A stretch of 64,000 bases of DNA from Luscinia megarhynchos (GCA_034336665.1 JAPFBE010000032.1:2728001-2792000), one strand, 5' to 3'. Positions 47,474 to 58,372 are shown, counted from the first letter of the stretch. Notes: generated by a model from the sequence alone, not told the origin. A program made the numbers and translations.

Positions 47474-50071
47474 ATGTTGACATTAATAATACTCCTCTAC
47501 ATCCTACCATACCTGCATGGCCAAAGTCCAGCTGAATGGCCATGGACACATGCCATTCTCAGGTACACCAGTACTCACGGATCCTACCCTGCAGGTCGTC
47601 GTCCAAACCTAGCGACCGTAGTGCTGCATGACTCGGAGGCGTACCATCAAAACGAATGGAAATGGGATCGAAAGGACTGGACTCGAGTATTAACTGGTAT
47701 AGTTGGTGAAAAAATTGAGGTAGGATGCAGAAAGGTAGAGGGATCCTCTCATGAAAAGGCCACATCCATCACGGTATCTGGAAACCTTTTAAAACCAGAC
47801 ATAATAAGTGGCTTGCACCCCAACATCAGAAAGAAACTCTGTCCCAGTACCGACTGAAACTGCACTACGCAAATCCCCTTTATAGTATGCTGTCGGCAGG
47901 ATAAGATTGGTAATTACACCTTTGATCCTAGTAACAACAATGTTGAAGTCACCAAGCTTTGCAAGCATGAACCTACTGACTGCTGGCACAATTTTACCTT
48001 GACTAAATCAGTCTTTGTGACATGTAATTGGAGAAACAAACCAGCAGATCCATCAGGCTTGAAAGGCTTGAGTTACAAATTCAAAATAAATGTTTTGGCA
48101 CAACCTGTATTAACTGCAGTAATTATATACTCTGGTATGCAGTCTTCCCTAGTACTGGATAGCAAAAATAAAGTTTTTCCTCCCTTTACATTAACAAAAG
48201 GTTCTGATGTTGCTATCTGATGTGAATTAATGGTTGAATCTTTTGTCGAACCCATACACAGTTCTGCCATAGGACCCCATGGCCGTGTGTTACATTGTGA
48301 GGTTTTAAATCAGAATTGTTGGCTGAACCTAACTAATGTTCAATTTCCTCACAAAGTAACATGTGGTGAGAATCACACTAAACACTGGGGAGAACTTGAT
48401 ATCAATGTTGTAATGCCTATTGCACCCACTACCCAACCACCGATTGTGCCAAAGCCAAGAATTTATGAAATTGGGCCTTACATAATTAAGAAAACTGGAC
48501 AACAACAAATATTATTTAACCCGGCATGGTCTCTTAAACAAGTTAAATTATTGATGCAGAACAATGTCTCGGAAATTCAACCAGAATGTTCACCTTTTTT
48601 ACAAACTTCGTTTCAGGGGTGGACTACCTGGCTGCAGAAGCGGACCCCTTCCAAAAAACACATGGCAAGAGACACAATCGGTGTTCTGGGAACAGGTTTG
48701 GGAATTCTAAACAGCATTGATTCAGAGGTATTAATGAACAAATTGGTTGCCACCACCAGAGACTTAACCAAATTGAATCAACCCTTGCAGTCCTCTTTGA
48801 CAGCACTGGGGACGCAACAGTGGTTACTATCAAACATTTTATCGGATTGGGAAAAGGCAAATGTAAATGACCACAAATTAATAATTGATGCTCTTGGTAC
48901 TGCTCAAAATAACATATCCCTAGCCCTCAGTTGTATCCAGGCACAGCTTTGGATGCAAACTGTGGTAGCATCAATTATAAGGGAAGGGGAAGAAGGCATT
49001 TTCCCTACTGAAATCCGGACAATAATTTGGGACAATGCTAATGATTTTGAAAAGAAGTTTCAGTCCTGGTGGAATTTGGTAAATTTTACCTACAACCCCA
49101 GTACAAATACAGCCACGGCCTTTGTGTTGACAATACGCAACGCTTCAGTGCATTTGATATACCCTATCATTGCATTAGGATTGAATCATGATGGAACTAT
49201 TCTCTATTCTTTCGAGCATAGAGAATGGGCCCGTCAAATTGGTGAGAAATGGCAAACTGTTAATTTGGAATCTTGTATTGTTCGGGAGCAACAGGGTTTC
49301 ATTTGTGAAAGCAATGCCATCTTGCCCCAAGACATCTGTTTAGATACAGAGCAAAATATCTGTCATTTTGAAATACACCCTGACGAGACTCCTGCAACGG
49401 TACTAGTGTACATAGGTAATGGATGCGTGTGTGTTAGAACTGCCTGCGACTTAGTGATTATAGAAGATGTAGCAATGAATTTAAGATATCATTTAAATTT
49501 TTGTGTTTGTAACTTTACCAGGATTAGAGGCTGTGACTTTTCCTACACTGTTTCTGTTATGTCTTATCACCTTTTGCATTCCAATTTCACATTGATTCAT
49601 CAGTTAGTGCCTGCTCTCATTGGTATGAACCTCACTTTGGTTAAACAACTGTTGTTTCACCAGGACTTAAATGGAATCTTAAGAAAGATCAAGGAAAATG
49701 GACAGAAGACCCTGGTGACAGTTCATCATGATGTGAAGAAGATACATCAGGTTTTAGAAAGGGTAAAAGGGGATGCTGAACACAGGTGGTGGGATACTCT
49801 TTTTGGGTGGTCACCTACTGCTACCGGCATCCTAAACAAATTGTGTCATCCCATTGTTGTGCTTTTGATTTTGATTTTTATTGGTTTTGTTTCGTCAGCC
49901 ATTCTATGCATCCTGAATTGGAAAATAATAAAATGGTTGACACGACTGGCATCAGCAATGGAAGCACATGATCTGATCACTATAGCATCTGCCAAAGATA
50001 CTCCCAAGGTTATTGACACTAGACAAACTACACGGGCAGCAAGAGTCAGGCCACTAACACCAGAATGTTAA
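47474..50071 (+). pseudogene. env glycoprotein, 865 codons with two in-frame TGA stops
   Basis: One frame runs from ATG 47474 to TAA 50071 and is broken only by TGA at 47855-47857 and 48218-48220. The N-terminus is a signal-peptide type (MLTLIILLYILPYLHG), and many N-glycosylation sites follow. A basic stretch (KRTPSKKHMARD) precedes a glycine-rich hydrophobic segment near residue 400 (TIGVLGTGLGIL), which looks like an SU/TM cleavage and fusion region. A membrane anchor lies at about 793-813 (VVLLILIFIGFVSSAILCIL) with a tail of about 50 residues. The gamma-type CX6CC motif is absent. Class III elements usually lack env, so its presence is notable. Confidence 0.82.
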
Positions 50072-50679
50072 GTTTTGATTGAAAATGGTTTTGAAAAAAT
50101 TAATTGTATTAACCATTAAGATGATCAATATTGATTTGTTTTGATTTTAATTGTTTGAATTGTTCAAATTTTAATTGTTTTAAATTGTTTGACTTGAAAG
50201 TTATTTGATTAATTTGTTTTTATTGATTTCCTGTATTGATTTGTTTTGTTTAAACTGTTTGATTTTATTGATTTCCTGTATTGATTTTTTTGTTTAAACT
50301 GTTTGATCTTATTGATTTGTTTTATTGATTTGTTTTGTTTAAATTGTTTGATCTTATTGATCTGTTTTATTGATTTGTTTTGTTTAAATGGTTTAATTTG
50401 AAAGCTATTTGATTGATTTGTTTAATTATTTGAAAGTTATTTTAACTATGAAAAATTGTTTTTCTTAATCAATTATGCATTATTAATAAATTATGCATTA
50501 TTAATAAATTATGCATTATTATTATTCTGTCTCTCCTTCCTTTCTCCTTTCCTCTTTCCCTTTTCCTCCATTTTCTGTCCCTGTTTTCCGGGATATGCTA
50601 CCAATGACGGGTCCCGAAGACAACATGACTACATCCCGAAGATGGAGTTCTTCAGCAACGCTCGTTGGTCACGGGGTGA
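50072..50679. repeat. AT-rich repeat tract between env and 3' LTR
   Basis: Degenerate units of about 40 bp with TTGATTTGTTTTGTTTAAA(C/T)TGTTTGAT fill 50090-50430. Then come three copies of ATGCATTATTAATAAATT (50474-50525) and a CT-rich stretch to about 50580. Only a weak purine run (GGGGTGA) precedes the LTR, so a standard polypurine tract is not obvious. Confidence 0.75.
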
Positions 50680-51362
50680 TGTAAGAGTCCGTCTATAGCT
50701 TGTATTGCCCAAGGACCATCTGAAGAAGACCCCTGGACTATGGTTCTCGGACTTTGGCTTAGCCTAGGTGGGGTACGACTTGCAGGTGACCAGGATGTGT
50801 TCTCATGGCAACCGATCATGAGATTGGAACTGTGTTCGCTCGAGGATGGAAACAATGGGACCCCGAGCATGGGTCTTGCTGACCTTGATAATTGGTCATG
50901 CTAAGCTGCTGCTGGACTCCTTCTCATGGTCATACCTGCCTCCACGAACAATAGTCCACAAGCCTTCCCACCTTTTGGCTAAAGGCCACTCGCTTTGGCC
51001 AGAAAATTAGTTTACAAGCCTTTCCACCTTTTGGCTAAAGGCCACTCGCTTTGGAAAGAACTATAAAACCACCCCCAGACTGAAGACCCCCTGGGATCCC
51101 CCCAGACGGCAACGGACATCTATTGGCTCGTTCCACGAGGATCGTCTGCCCGTCTTGGTAGCTATAATCCCAACCCCCTTTTTCTCTCTCCCTCTTTCTG
51201 TCTCTCTCTCTTTCTCTTTGTCCCACTATCGCATTTGGTTGGCACAAAATAAAGTGCATTTGTTGCAAGAGCAACTGATTCTGTCCCTTTGTGTGTCTTT
51301 TGCACCCTGAGATTCTTAAAAGAACCTTCACGACCCCCGCTCTAACTAGGCGGACCATGACA
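50680..51362 (+). mobile_element. 3' LTR, 683 bp
   Basis: It starts TGTAAGAGTCCGTC and ends GACCATGACA. It carries two 57-bp U3 units, CTATAAAACC and AAATAAAGTG. The second unit has diverged (AAAATTAGTTTACAAG). Confidence 0.93.
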
Positions 51363-51367
51363 CCTTT

Positions 51368-51819
51368 CAAAGCTATTTTTTCCTCACACTTGACAGGAGT
51401 AGCCTCCAGAGGCTTAGAGGTTCTGGTCTTCTCCCAATCCCCATGCCAATACCTGCATCCCGGGACCGGGATCCTAGTTCCTTGCCTGCATTACCAGCTA
51501 GGTTCATATCATTGGCCACAGCATCCCAGCATCAGAGCAGCCAAGTCAATATGAACTCACACAGGGGTAGGGTTAGGTGATTATCTCTGGCCCTTTCTCT
51601 TCCACTGGTTGTGAGGGTCCTGTTCCTCTTCATCACTCACTACGCAAACTGATTTGATCTTTGATTTCCTCTTCTGAGCAGAGGTGACTGCTACTGGCTT
51701 GGGATGTCCTTCTGGTTGTGTGGCCACAGTGCTTTTTGATCTGGTTTCCTTCCCCTTCCCCTGAAGGTGCTGAACCATAAAGAGCAGTGTCCAGTAGGCA
51801 GTGTAGAAGCAGTGGCTTG
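51368..51819 (-). mobile_element. Old ERVL-type element, continued
   Basis: This is minus-strand sequence of the element interrupted at 41346. Frames such as 51865-51581 are short and damaged (KRKSKIKSVCVVSDEEEQD). It is assigned by position between the two insertions rather than by strong protein similarity. Confidence 0.5.
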
Positions 51820-51824
51820 CTTGG

Positions 51825-52493
51825 TGTAAGAGTCCGTCTAAAAGCCTCTCGTTTGTTCTGCCCAACGACCTTCACCTGAGGCCGAAGAAGACCCCTCAAA
51901 CTGCAGTTTAAAGGCGATGGCCAGGGATGGGAGGAACGCCAAGTGATTGTTCGCAGGTGGTGCCCATTGGACCAGGACTGGTTTCTCATGAGACTGGCTT
52001 ACGGCTAGTCACGCTGCCCTGAACTGTTTACTCTACAAGGCTCCCACAGGTGTGAGAACAATGAACTGGTCAGAGATGGAATGGTCTGTGTTTATTCCAC
52101 TGACAGGAAGTTCGCTTGGACACATTTTGGGATTGTTTTCCCCAACGGAACCTGAAGCGCACCTGAAACTCCCCACCTGTTTGGCCAGTCGCCCGACGCC
52201 TTGGAAAAGACTATAAAAAACATCCTTAAACAAAGACCCCCGAGATCTCCCTGGACGGCAACGGACATATATTGGCTGGTTCCACGAGGATTGTCTGCCC
52301 GTTTGGTAGCTATAATCCCAACCCCTTTTCTCTCTCTCTCTCTCTCTCTGTCCCTCTATTGCATTTTAGTTGGCACTAAATAAAGTGTATTTTTTGCAAA
52401 AGTAAACTGGTTTTGTCCCTTGCTGTATCTTTTGCGCTTTGAGATCCCTAAAAGGAACCTATCAGGACTCCGCATGTGGTGTGAACCCTAACA
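51825..52493 (+). mobile_element. Solo LTR, 669 bp, related to the 10-kb provirus, duplication CTTGG
   Basis: It begins TGTAAGAGTCCGTC and ends ACCCTAACA, with CTTGG on both sides (51820-51824 and 52494-52498). It shares with the provirus LTR the ACGGCAACGGACAT, GCCCGT and TAGCTATAATCCCAACCCC blocks, a CTATAAAA box and AAATAAAGTG. The U3 part is clearly diverged, so it is an older or sister family member. Confidence 0.88.
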
Positions 52494-52498
52494 CTTGG

Positions 52499-53350
52499 GC
52501 AATCCTGACCTTTAAATAACAGCCCTTTTCCCTTGGCAAAGCACATACTAAAAGATCAACTCCAGCCATAAATACCTATGCTTTGACCATACAACCCAGA
52601 AAACTGGGCTGTGAATGTGTGTGGGATGAATGATAAGAGCTAGAAATATCGGCTCTACTCTTCTTATTTTTGTATGGTTGCTTTCTCTCTCCTACTGGCT
52701 GGCTGTGTAGTTGATTCTAAAACTTGTACACAGAAGAAACATATAAATACTCAAGTGTGCTTTATAAGGATGATCGTGCTTGATGACAAAGTGGTGGTCT
52801 GTTATCCTCAATCACTACAGGCAGTAGTTAGGGCCCAGCATGTTGCCTAACTTTGTGTCTCTCTGGAACTACCACAGCATTTTTCTTTCACATATTTTAT
52901 CACTTTTAACAGGGTCCTGTAGTTGATCAGGGGTGAACTTCCAAACCACTGGAGGAGAGAAGTCCTCCAAATACTGGCCCATGTCTTCCCACATTCCATG
53001 CCACTCCCACTCATGACTATCCAGCCCTGGGGCAGGCCTCTGGACAACCTCCTTATAAATCTTTGTCCTGTCTCTAAACATGGTGTAGACTGTACAGAGG
53101 AGACATAACACACATCAGCAAGGGCATGATTTCCTTAACACCCAAAGGCAATTCAAAATTCTCAAAGGTTGTTGGAGCAGACCTGAAGGAGGAGAAGGGG
53201 CCGAAAGGCTGGGAAAAATCATCCACAGACTGGGTGTGATTATTAATGAATGCCCGGAGGTAGCAGCCAAGACCAGGACAGGAAACACTGAATATACATC
53301 CCACATGATCCCCATTACCTTTGGCATTATGAAGCCATCAACTCTCATCA
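52499..53350 (-). mobile_element. Old ERVL-type element, gag-side relic
   Basis: Minus-strand frames at 53351-53074 and 53111-52869 include TQSVDDFSQPFGPFS and LDSHEWEWHGMWEDMGQYL, which read as remnants of a gag-type protein. They lie upstream of the pol parts in the minus direction. The 5' LTR of this element was not identified. Confidence 0.5.
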
Positions 53351-53658
53351 CACCAGAAATGAGTTAATCAAGCCAGGCCCCTTTCCCTGATTTGGAAAGA
53401 AACATCATGAGAAACACAAAGTTCATATACTGAATTAAATTAATATCCCCAAGTTGAGTCTGTTTTGCCCATGACAGTGTTGGGAGGAAAAGGTTAAAAC
53501 CAGATTTGGCAAGGGGGAAGGAATAGTTTTGCTCAAAGTGACCTTGAAGCTGGGAATGCTAAAAATGTTGGTGTGGGAAAGCAATTTATTATGCCTAGTG
53601 TTGTTCATCCTCTGCCTGTTTTGAAAAAAAGAATTCCTGTGTAGAGATAACACACTCC
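53351..53658. other. Unassigned sequence
   Basis: No coding or repeat signal that I can name. It may belong to the ERVL element. Confidence 0.3.
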
Positions 53659-54305
53659 TGTCACAGTCCGAGGTGTCTCTTTAAACCTGAGATCACCTCG
53701 GGAGGACATGCAGGTGGTTTAAATCTTGTTTTTTTTCCCCAAGCCACCGATGAGAGATTGCAGGAGGCTGTTTTCAGAGGCTTCAAGGATTGTTTATTGT
53801 TTCTTGTCTCAGGAACTCTTTGCCCAGCTAACAGCGGTCTTCTCTGCCGGGCATCCAGGATGGAATCTGCCTGGTGAAGGCAGGGCTTATCTTATATAGT
53901 CTAAATTACGTGCTAAATGTTTATAACAATTTTCCAATACAATACAGTCTTGTAAAACAGTCCAGCTCTGACCTCATCCAATCTAAAAGTGCCAGCATGT
54001 CACCCAGCATGGATGACATGGAGAAGAAGGAGGAAGAGATATCCACACCCCCAATTTCTCCATCTTGGCCATGTGTCCCTTATCACAAACATTCCCAAAA
54101 GTCTATTTATCTACGTTCTAACAATCTCATTTACACTTTACTAATTTTGGTGGCTTGTTTCCATTCCCTCTGTGTTGGTAATTTCCCCTAGGGGTTTGAA
54201 TTCAGCATCTGAGACACCAAGGTCTCACTCAGGGTTCTTTGAGACCCTTGCCAGGGGGGTTTTGAGACCCCCAAGGAGGCCAGAGGACTACTCTGGACTC
54301 CCACA
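53659..54305 (-). mobile_element. LTR, 647 bp, probable 6-bp duplication CACTCC
   Basis: On the minus strand it starts TGTGGGAGTCCAG and ends GGACTGTGACA. CACTCC stands directly before (53653-53658) and directly after (54306-54311). The minus strand has CTATATAAG and, about 120 bases on, GAAACAATAAACAATCC before the U5 end. A 6-bp duplication fits class II elements. Confidence 0.65.
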
Positions 54306-54690
54306 CACTCCCATAGACATGCTTGAGCCTCCTGCTGGGAGAAAGAGATATAAAAGCTTGTGATAAACTGTGCATGCACGAAGCCTTTGGTTATAATGAG
54401 GCAGACAGTGAGCCCCCCTGCTGCCTGCTAGGATGATCTAAGCCTAATGGAGCCTGTGTTCCTATGTGTCTCTGCTGCCTGGCATTGTTAGAGAGGTCAT
54501 GAAATAAAACTACTCATTGCATTTTAGCTTTGGCTTGGTTGTTGCCTTGGTTACCTGTATGTGTTGATTCACACAGACAGTAATTACTGAGTAATCTCTC
54601 CCTGTCCTTATCTCAACTCATAGACCCTTCATTATATTTTCTTATCTCTGTCCAGTTGTGGAGGGAAGTGATAGAGTGGCTTTAGTGGTG
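54306..54690 (+). mobile_element. LTR-like remnant with TATA and poly(A) signals
   Basis: GAGATATAAAAGC near 54350 and ATGAAATAAAACTACTC near 54505 are spaced like the promoter and poly(A) signal of an LTR in plus orientation. The ends are not resolved. The stretch could be the rest of the LTR hit by the element at 53659. Confidence 0.35.
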
Positions 54691-55040
54691 TGATGTAATG
54701 GTTTGCCCTCACAATTAAGAAATTAATATTATGTGTATCTTGAGAGAAATTTTTTTTAGATGTATAGTTATGTTATTATAATGTCTTCCCATAGTCCTCT
54801 TTCCTCTCCCCCTTGTATAGCCTTGGTAATCAGGGCATTTGGGGGAGGGCTGGCATGTTACTAGGAGGAGTGGCATAATGCCTCCTGACCTTCAATCAAG
54901 ATATAAGACAGTAATATCCACCAATGGACAGCAGAAAAAGAGTTGACTGACAAGACTTTGGCAGGGGGCTAAGAGTATAAAAGGCAGAGCACCTGGTATC
55001 CAGACAGGGTAAACCTACCACAGTTCTGCTGCAAAATTTA
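54691..55040 (+). mobile_element. Possible LTR fragment
   Basis: TGTAATGGTTTGCCCTCAC could be an LTR start, and GAGTATAAAAGGCAGAGC near 54972 is a good TATA box context. The end was not found. Confidence 0.35.
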
Positions 55041-55397
55041 TGAGAAATTCCACTGAAGTTACTTCATCCAAGCTTTTTTTTTTAATGGACAGGTTAAAAA
55101 TTGTGTATCTCATGAATACATTGTTGAATCCCAAGTCTGTAATTGCTTACTAAAAATAGCCAGATTTGCTAGCCTCAATTGGTTTAAATGTAAGTTACCC
55201 ATTGTTAAATGCAAATATTACTCATTAGGAGCCACTAAAGATGATTTTTGTGAAGTGCAAAAGTAAGGTAAATATGTAAATTCTACTGAAATGTGCATTC
55301 TTGTTTTTAGGGTTGCTGAGCCTTTAGTTAAACAAGGATTTTGGGGGTTAGGTTGGTTTTTTTTTCCTCATTCTTTCTTTGGAATTTTCTTCCCATT
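55041..55397. other. AT-rich sequence, nothing recognised
   Basis: No feature was seen apart from T and A runs. Confidence 0.4.
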
Positions 55398-56060
55398 TGT
55401 CCTGGTTTGGAGGACAGGTGTCCTCCAAGAAAGGCAGAAACTTCTCTTTGAAATGGAGAATGTAAACCTCCTCCCTCCAAAGTATTATAATTTCGAAATT
55501 ATGGGGCTCTCAGGCCAAGATATGGGAAATAGGAATAACAGTGCTTTACTAGGAAAATTAAAATAGAAATACAGTATTACAAAGAACAATCCCAAAACAC
55601 GGACAGAGTCAGAATACAACCTGACACCCCATCAGTCAGGAGGTTGGTAGCAGTCCCATAAAATGGTGGCTGCAGTCCTCCTGGAGTGACATATGTGGTT
55701 CAGTTGGAGTAGTGGACCTGTAGAAGGGTGAAGTTTTCCTCCGAAGGTCCAGTGATTATGTAGAAAGGTCCAGCTTTCCTCTGGAATCCAGTGGAAAGAA
55801 GGCTACTTTGGTGTTCCAAATGTCAGTTTTTATCTTGGTAGGAAAGGCTTGGCTCCTCTCCCTGGCTGGAGCATCTCCCAGTAGGATGATGTAATTTTAT
55901 CGGTCATACAGTGGGACTTAATGGTTCAGCAGCAGATGATATCTTCCTGGAGGAAGGATGGGTTGTGGAAAAGATAATGATGACTGCCCCACCTGGTTTC
56001 AGCAGATGGTGATAGAATACACACTTTTGGTCACATCCTGTATTGCAACCTAAGACACCA
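55398..56060. mobile_element. LTR of family B, third copy (end approximate)
   Basis: It starts TGTCCTGGTTTGGAGGACAG and carries the CTTCTCTTTGAAATGGAGAA and GGAATAACAGTGCTTTACT blocks shared with 14018 and 15396. The interior is diverged and the right boundary is a guess. Confidence 0.6.
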
Positions 56061-56815
56061 TCTGTTGCCCAGGAGATGATTAATGGACGGTACTTAAGAG
56101 ACAAAAGATGTGTCTGGGTGTCTTGGAATTTCCATTGGAATGGGTCTGGCAAGAGGGGGGAAGCGGTGTGGTTTCTGCAGTGTCTTAGCTGGGAGAGGGC
56201 ATTCTTGGCCTGGCTTGGAGGGGAGCCAGTGGTGGTGTTTGGTGCTGGATTTTTATCCTGCCCAGGGGCTTTGGCACTGCTATGAAGTTTCTCCTGACTG
56301 CCTGTTGGTAAGCCTGCTGCTTACAGTGACTTATTGAAAGACTGGGACTTTCTCTGCAACACCCACCCTCACTGGTGGAGACCCTCACCTTCTCTCTCCC
56401 AAGAGAGAGCACCTTCCCCACTGTTGGAGTGTAACCTCACCGGAGCTGCCATTGCCAGGATATTTTCACGGGACATGTGAGGGCACAGAGAAACTGAGCA
56501 ACTCCCTTTTCCCTTCACCTTCTCTCTCTTCCCAGGGCCACCATTAAGGCTCACGGCATGTAATATTGCAATCTCTGAAGTCATGGCAAGACACTGCACG
56601 CCTCTCTGTTTTGACATGAGCCTACAGTGCCCCCTGGAGCTTAGCGGGAGTCAGTGCAGCTTCTCTGCCTCAAGTCAATTGTGCCTCCTGCAAGTTTTGG
56701 TTGTAATTATATCAAAAAGGGAAAGTGCTTGACAGACAGGAAAAGGACTGTTTTGGGGTTTTCTGGAATTTTTTGGGGTTTTGTTTTCTTTTTTTTTTTT
56801 TTTTTTTTTTTGTTG
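56061..56815. other. Unassigned, between two family B LTR ends
   Basis: GC-richer DNA with a 23-base T run near 56790. Frames on both strands here look like chance. It may be LTR interior. Confidence 0.35.
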
Positions 56816-57010
56816 CTGTTGGGTTTTTGCCTTTATATATGAATATTCTAGTAATGAACTTTTATTCTTTCTCCCATATCTTTGCCTGAAACTCCCTTAA
56901 TGTTAAAGTTATACTTATTTGGAGGGGGGGTGGGGGGTGGGTGTCATTTTTTCCATTCCAGGAAGGTTTCTGCCTTCCTTGGAAGACACCTGTCCTTTTA
57001 AACCAGGACA
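56816..57010. mobile_element. Family B LTR end, inverted relative to 55398
   Basis: Read on the minus strand from 57010 it starts TGTCCTGGTTTAAAAGGACAG, then GGCAAAGATATGGGAG and AGAATAAAAGTTCATTACTAG, the same order of blocks as the start of the other family B copies. It therefore faces the copy at 55398. Confidence 0.6.
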
Positions 57011-57175
57011 AAGGGGGTACTGCAATATCCTACACCTGGGGATGAATAATCCCATGCACCTGTACCTGCTGGGAGCTGAAGAGCTGGAAAGCAGCTCAGC
57101 AGAATGTTGCAGAAAAGGTCCTGAGGAACATGGTGCACACCAAGATGAACGAGCCAGCAATGCACCCTTGTAAAT

Positions 57176-57610
57176 AATCACAGATTCACAAAATCATTTA
57201 GGTTGGAAAAGACCTCTGAGATCAATGAGTCTAACCTTTGACTGATCATTACTTTGTCAGCTAGACCATGACATTAAGTGTCATGTCCTGTTGTTTCTTG
57301 AAAACCTCTCAGGATGATGACTCCACACCTCCATGGACAGTCCATTCCTATGTTTAACAAATCTTTAAATGCAGAAATTCCTCCTGATGTTCAACCCGAA
57401 CCTCCCCTGGCACAGCTTGAGGCTATGTGCTCTTGTCCTGTTGCTAGTAGCCCGAAAGAAGAGGCCAACCCCCACCTCACTACAACTTCCTTTCAGGTAG
57501 TTGTAGAGAGTAATAAGGTCTCCCCTGAGCCTCCTTTTCTCCAGGCTAAACAACCCCAGCTCCCTCAGCCACTCCTACTGAAGAAGACCAATAGTAACTT
57601 GGGCTGCATT
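57176..57610 (-). mobile_element. CR1 LINE 3' fragment (minus strand)
   Basis: The low end AATCACAGATTCACAAAATCATTTAGGTTGG is the diverged CR1 3' terminus reversed. The frame 57553-57365 encodes [20 protein letters not shown] and [14 protein letters not shown]. It is truncated. Confidence 0.85.
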
Positions 57611-57827
57611 AGGAGTGTTGCCAACAGGTTGTGGTCTGAACAGTAATGAAGTCTGACAGTACATTATAAAACAAAGCTTTATTGAGGCAGAAGAAAGATG
57701 AGCAATGAGTGTGGTGAGTTAACCTCGACTGGCCTCCAGGTGTCCACTCAACTTCTTTATTACTCACCTCAGTGGGACAGGCAGAGGAGAAAATCAGATT
57801 AAAAACTTGTGTGCTAAGATAAAGGCA

Positions 57828-58148
57828 TGTCACAGTACAAGCTTGCTTGTTACTCGACAAATTGATACTCCATATATGGGAGAAGCAGCCTGGTGCAACA
57901 GACAGTCCTTCAGGGACACGGATAGGACAAATTCGGAACCAGACAGGGATTTGATCCAATAGGTTCCTGCCTGGCTGGAGAGGCTATTGATCAGAGAGCT
58001 GGGCAGCCTGAACTTTGAACCAATCACAAGTGCTTGCCGAGGAATATTAAGAAGGTTATTCCAGGAGAAGTTCAGAAGAATAAAGAGCTTTTTGTCACAT
58101 GAAAGACTGCTGTGTCTATGTCTCAGGCTCAGCACCGTTCATGTTACA
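57828..58148 (+). mobile_element. Short solo LTR, 321 bp, 6-bp duplication AAGGCA
   Basis: It starts TGTCACAGTACAAGC and ends GTTCATGTTACA, with AAGGCA on both sides (57822-57827 and 58149-58154). It contains an AACCAATCAC CCAAT-type box, TATTAAGAAGG and AGAATAAAGAGC about 70 bases before the end. Length and 6-bp duplication fit an alpharetrovirus-like (class II) LTR. Confidence 0.8.
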
Positions 58149-58154
58149 AAGGCA

Positions 58155-58372
58155 AATTAATAAAGAAACACAAAGGCTATGCCTGAAAGCAAAAGAAACA
58201 AACAAGGAATTTATTTTTTACTTCACATGAGCAGGCAATGTTCAGCCACCTCCTGGGAAGAAGGGCCTCAGTACACATAGCAGCTGCTTTGGAAGACAAA
58301 TGCCTTAGTAATGAATGCCCTTCCCCCTGTCCTGCTCTTTCTTTTGGTTTTTATTGCTGAGCACAGTGTCAT
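58155..58372. other. Possible LTR fragment
   Basis: GGAATTTATTTTTTACTTC and GACAAATGCCTTAGTAATG look like avian LTR text I have seen before, but no ends can be drawn. The stretch lies directly upstream of a CR1. Confidence 0.25.

Larger units (their letters stand above)
41347..51362 (+). mobile_element. Near-complete env-bearing provirus, 10.0 kb, 5-bp duplication CCTTT
   Basis: Two LTRs (41347-42086 and 50680-51362) enclose PBS, leader, gag, pol and env in the usual order. CCTTT occurs directly before (41342-41346) and directly after (51363-51367). By eye the LTRs differ at roughly a dozen positions (about 2 percent) plus one 57-bp repeat copy, so the insertion is fairly recent. Gag lacks a zinc knuckle, and RT (FTWEGQQYTFTRLPQGY) and the 5-bp duplication point to class III (ERVL/spuma-related) elements. 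I cannot match it to a named family. Pol has one frame break and env has two stops. Confidence 0.9.

Noticed and set aside
50474..50525. Three short direct repeats as a possible CRISPR-like array
   Set aside because: The units are contiguous, AT-rich and without spacers, in a vertebrate retroviral tract. They are a simple tandem repeat.
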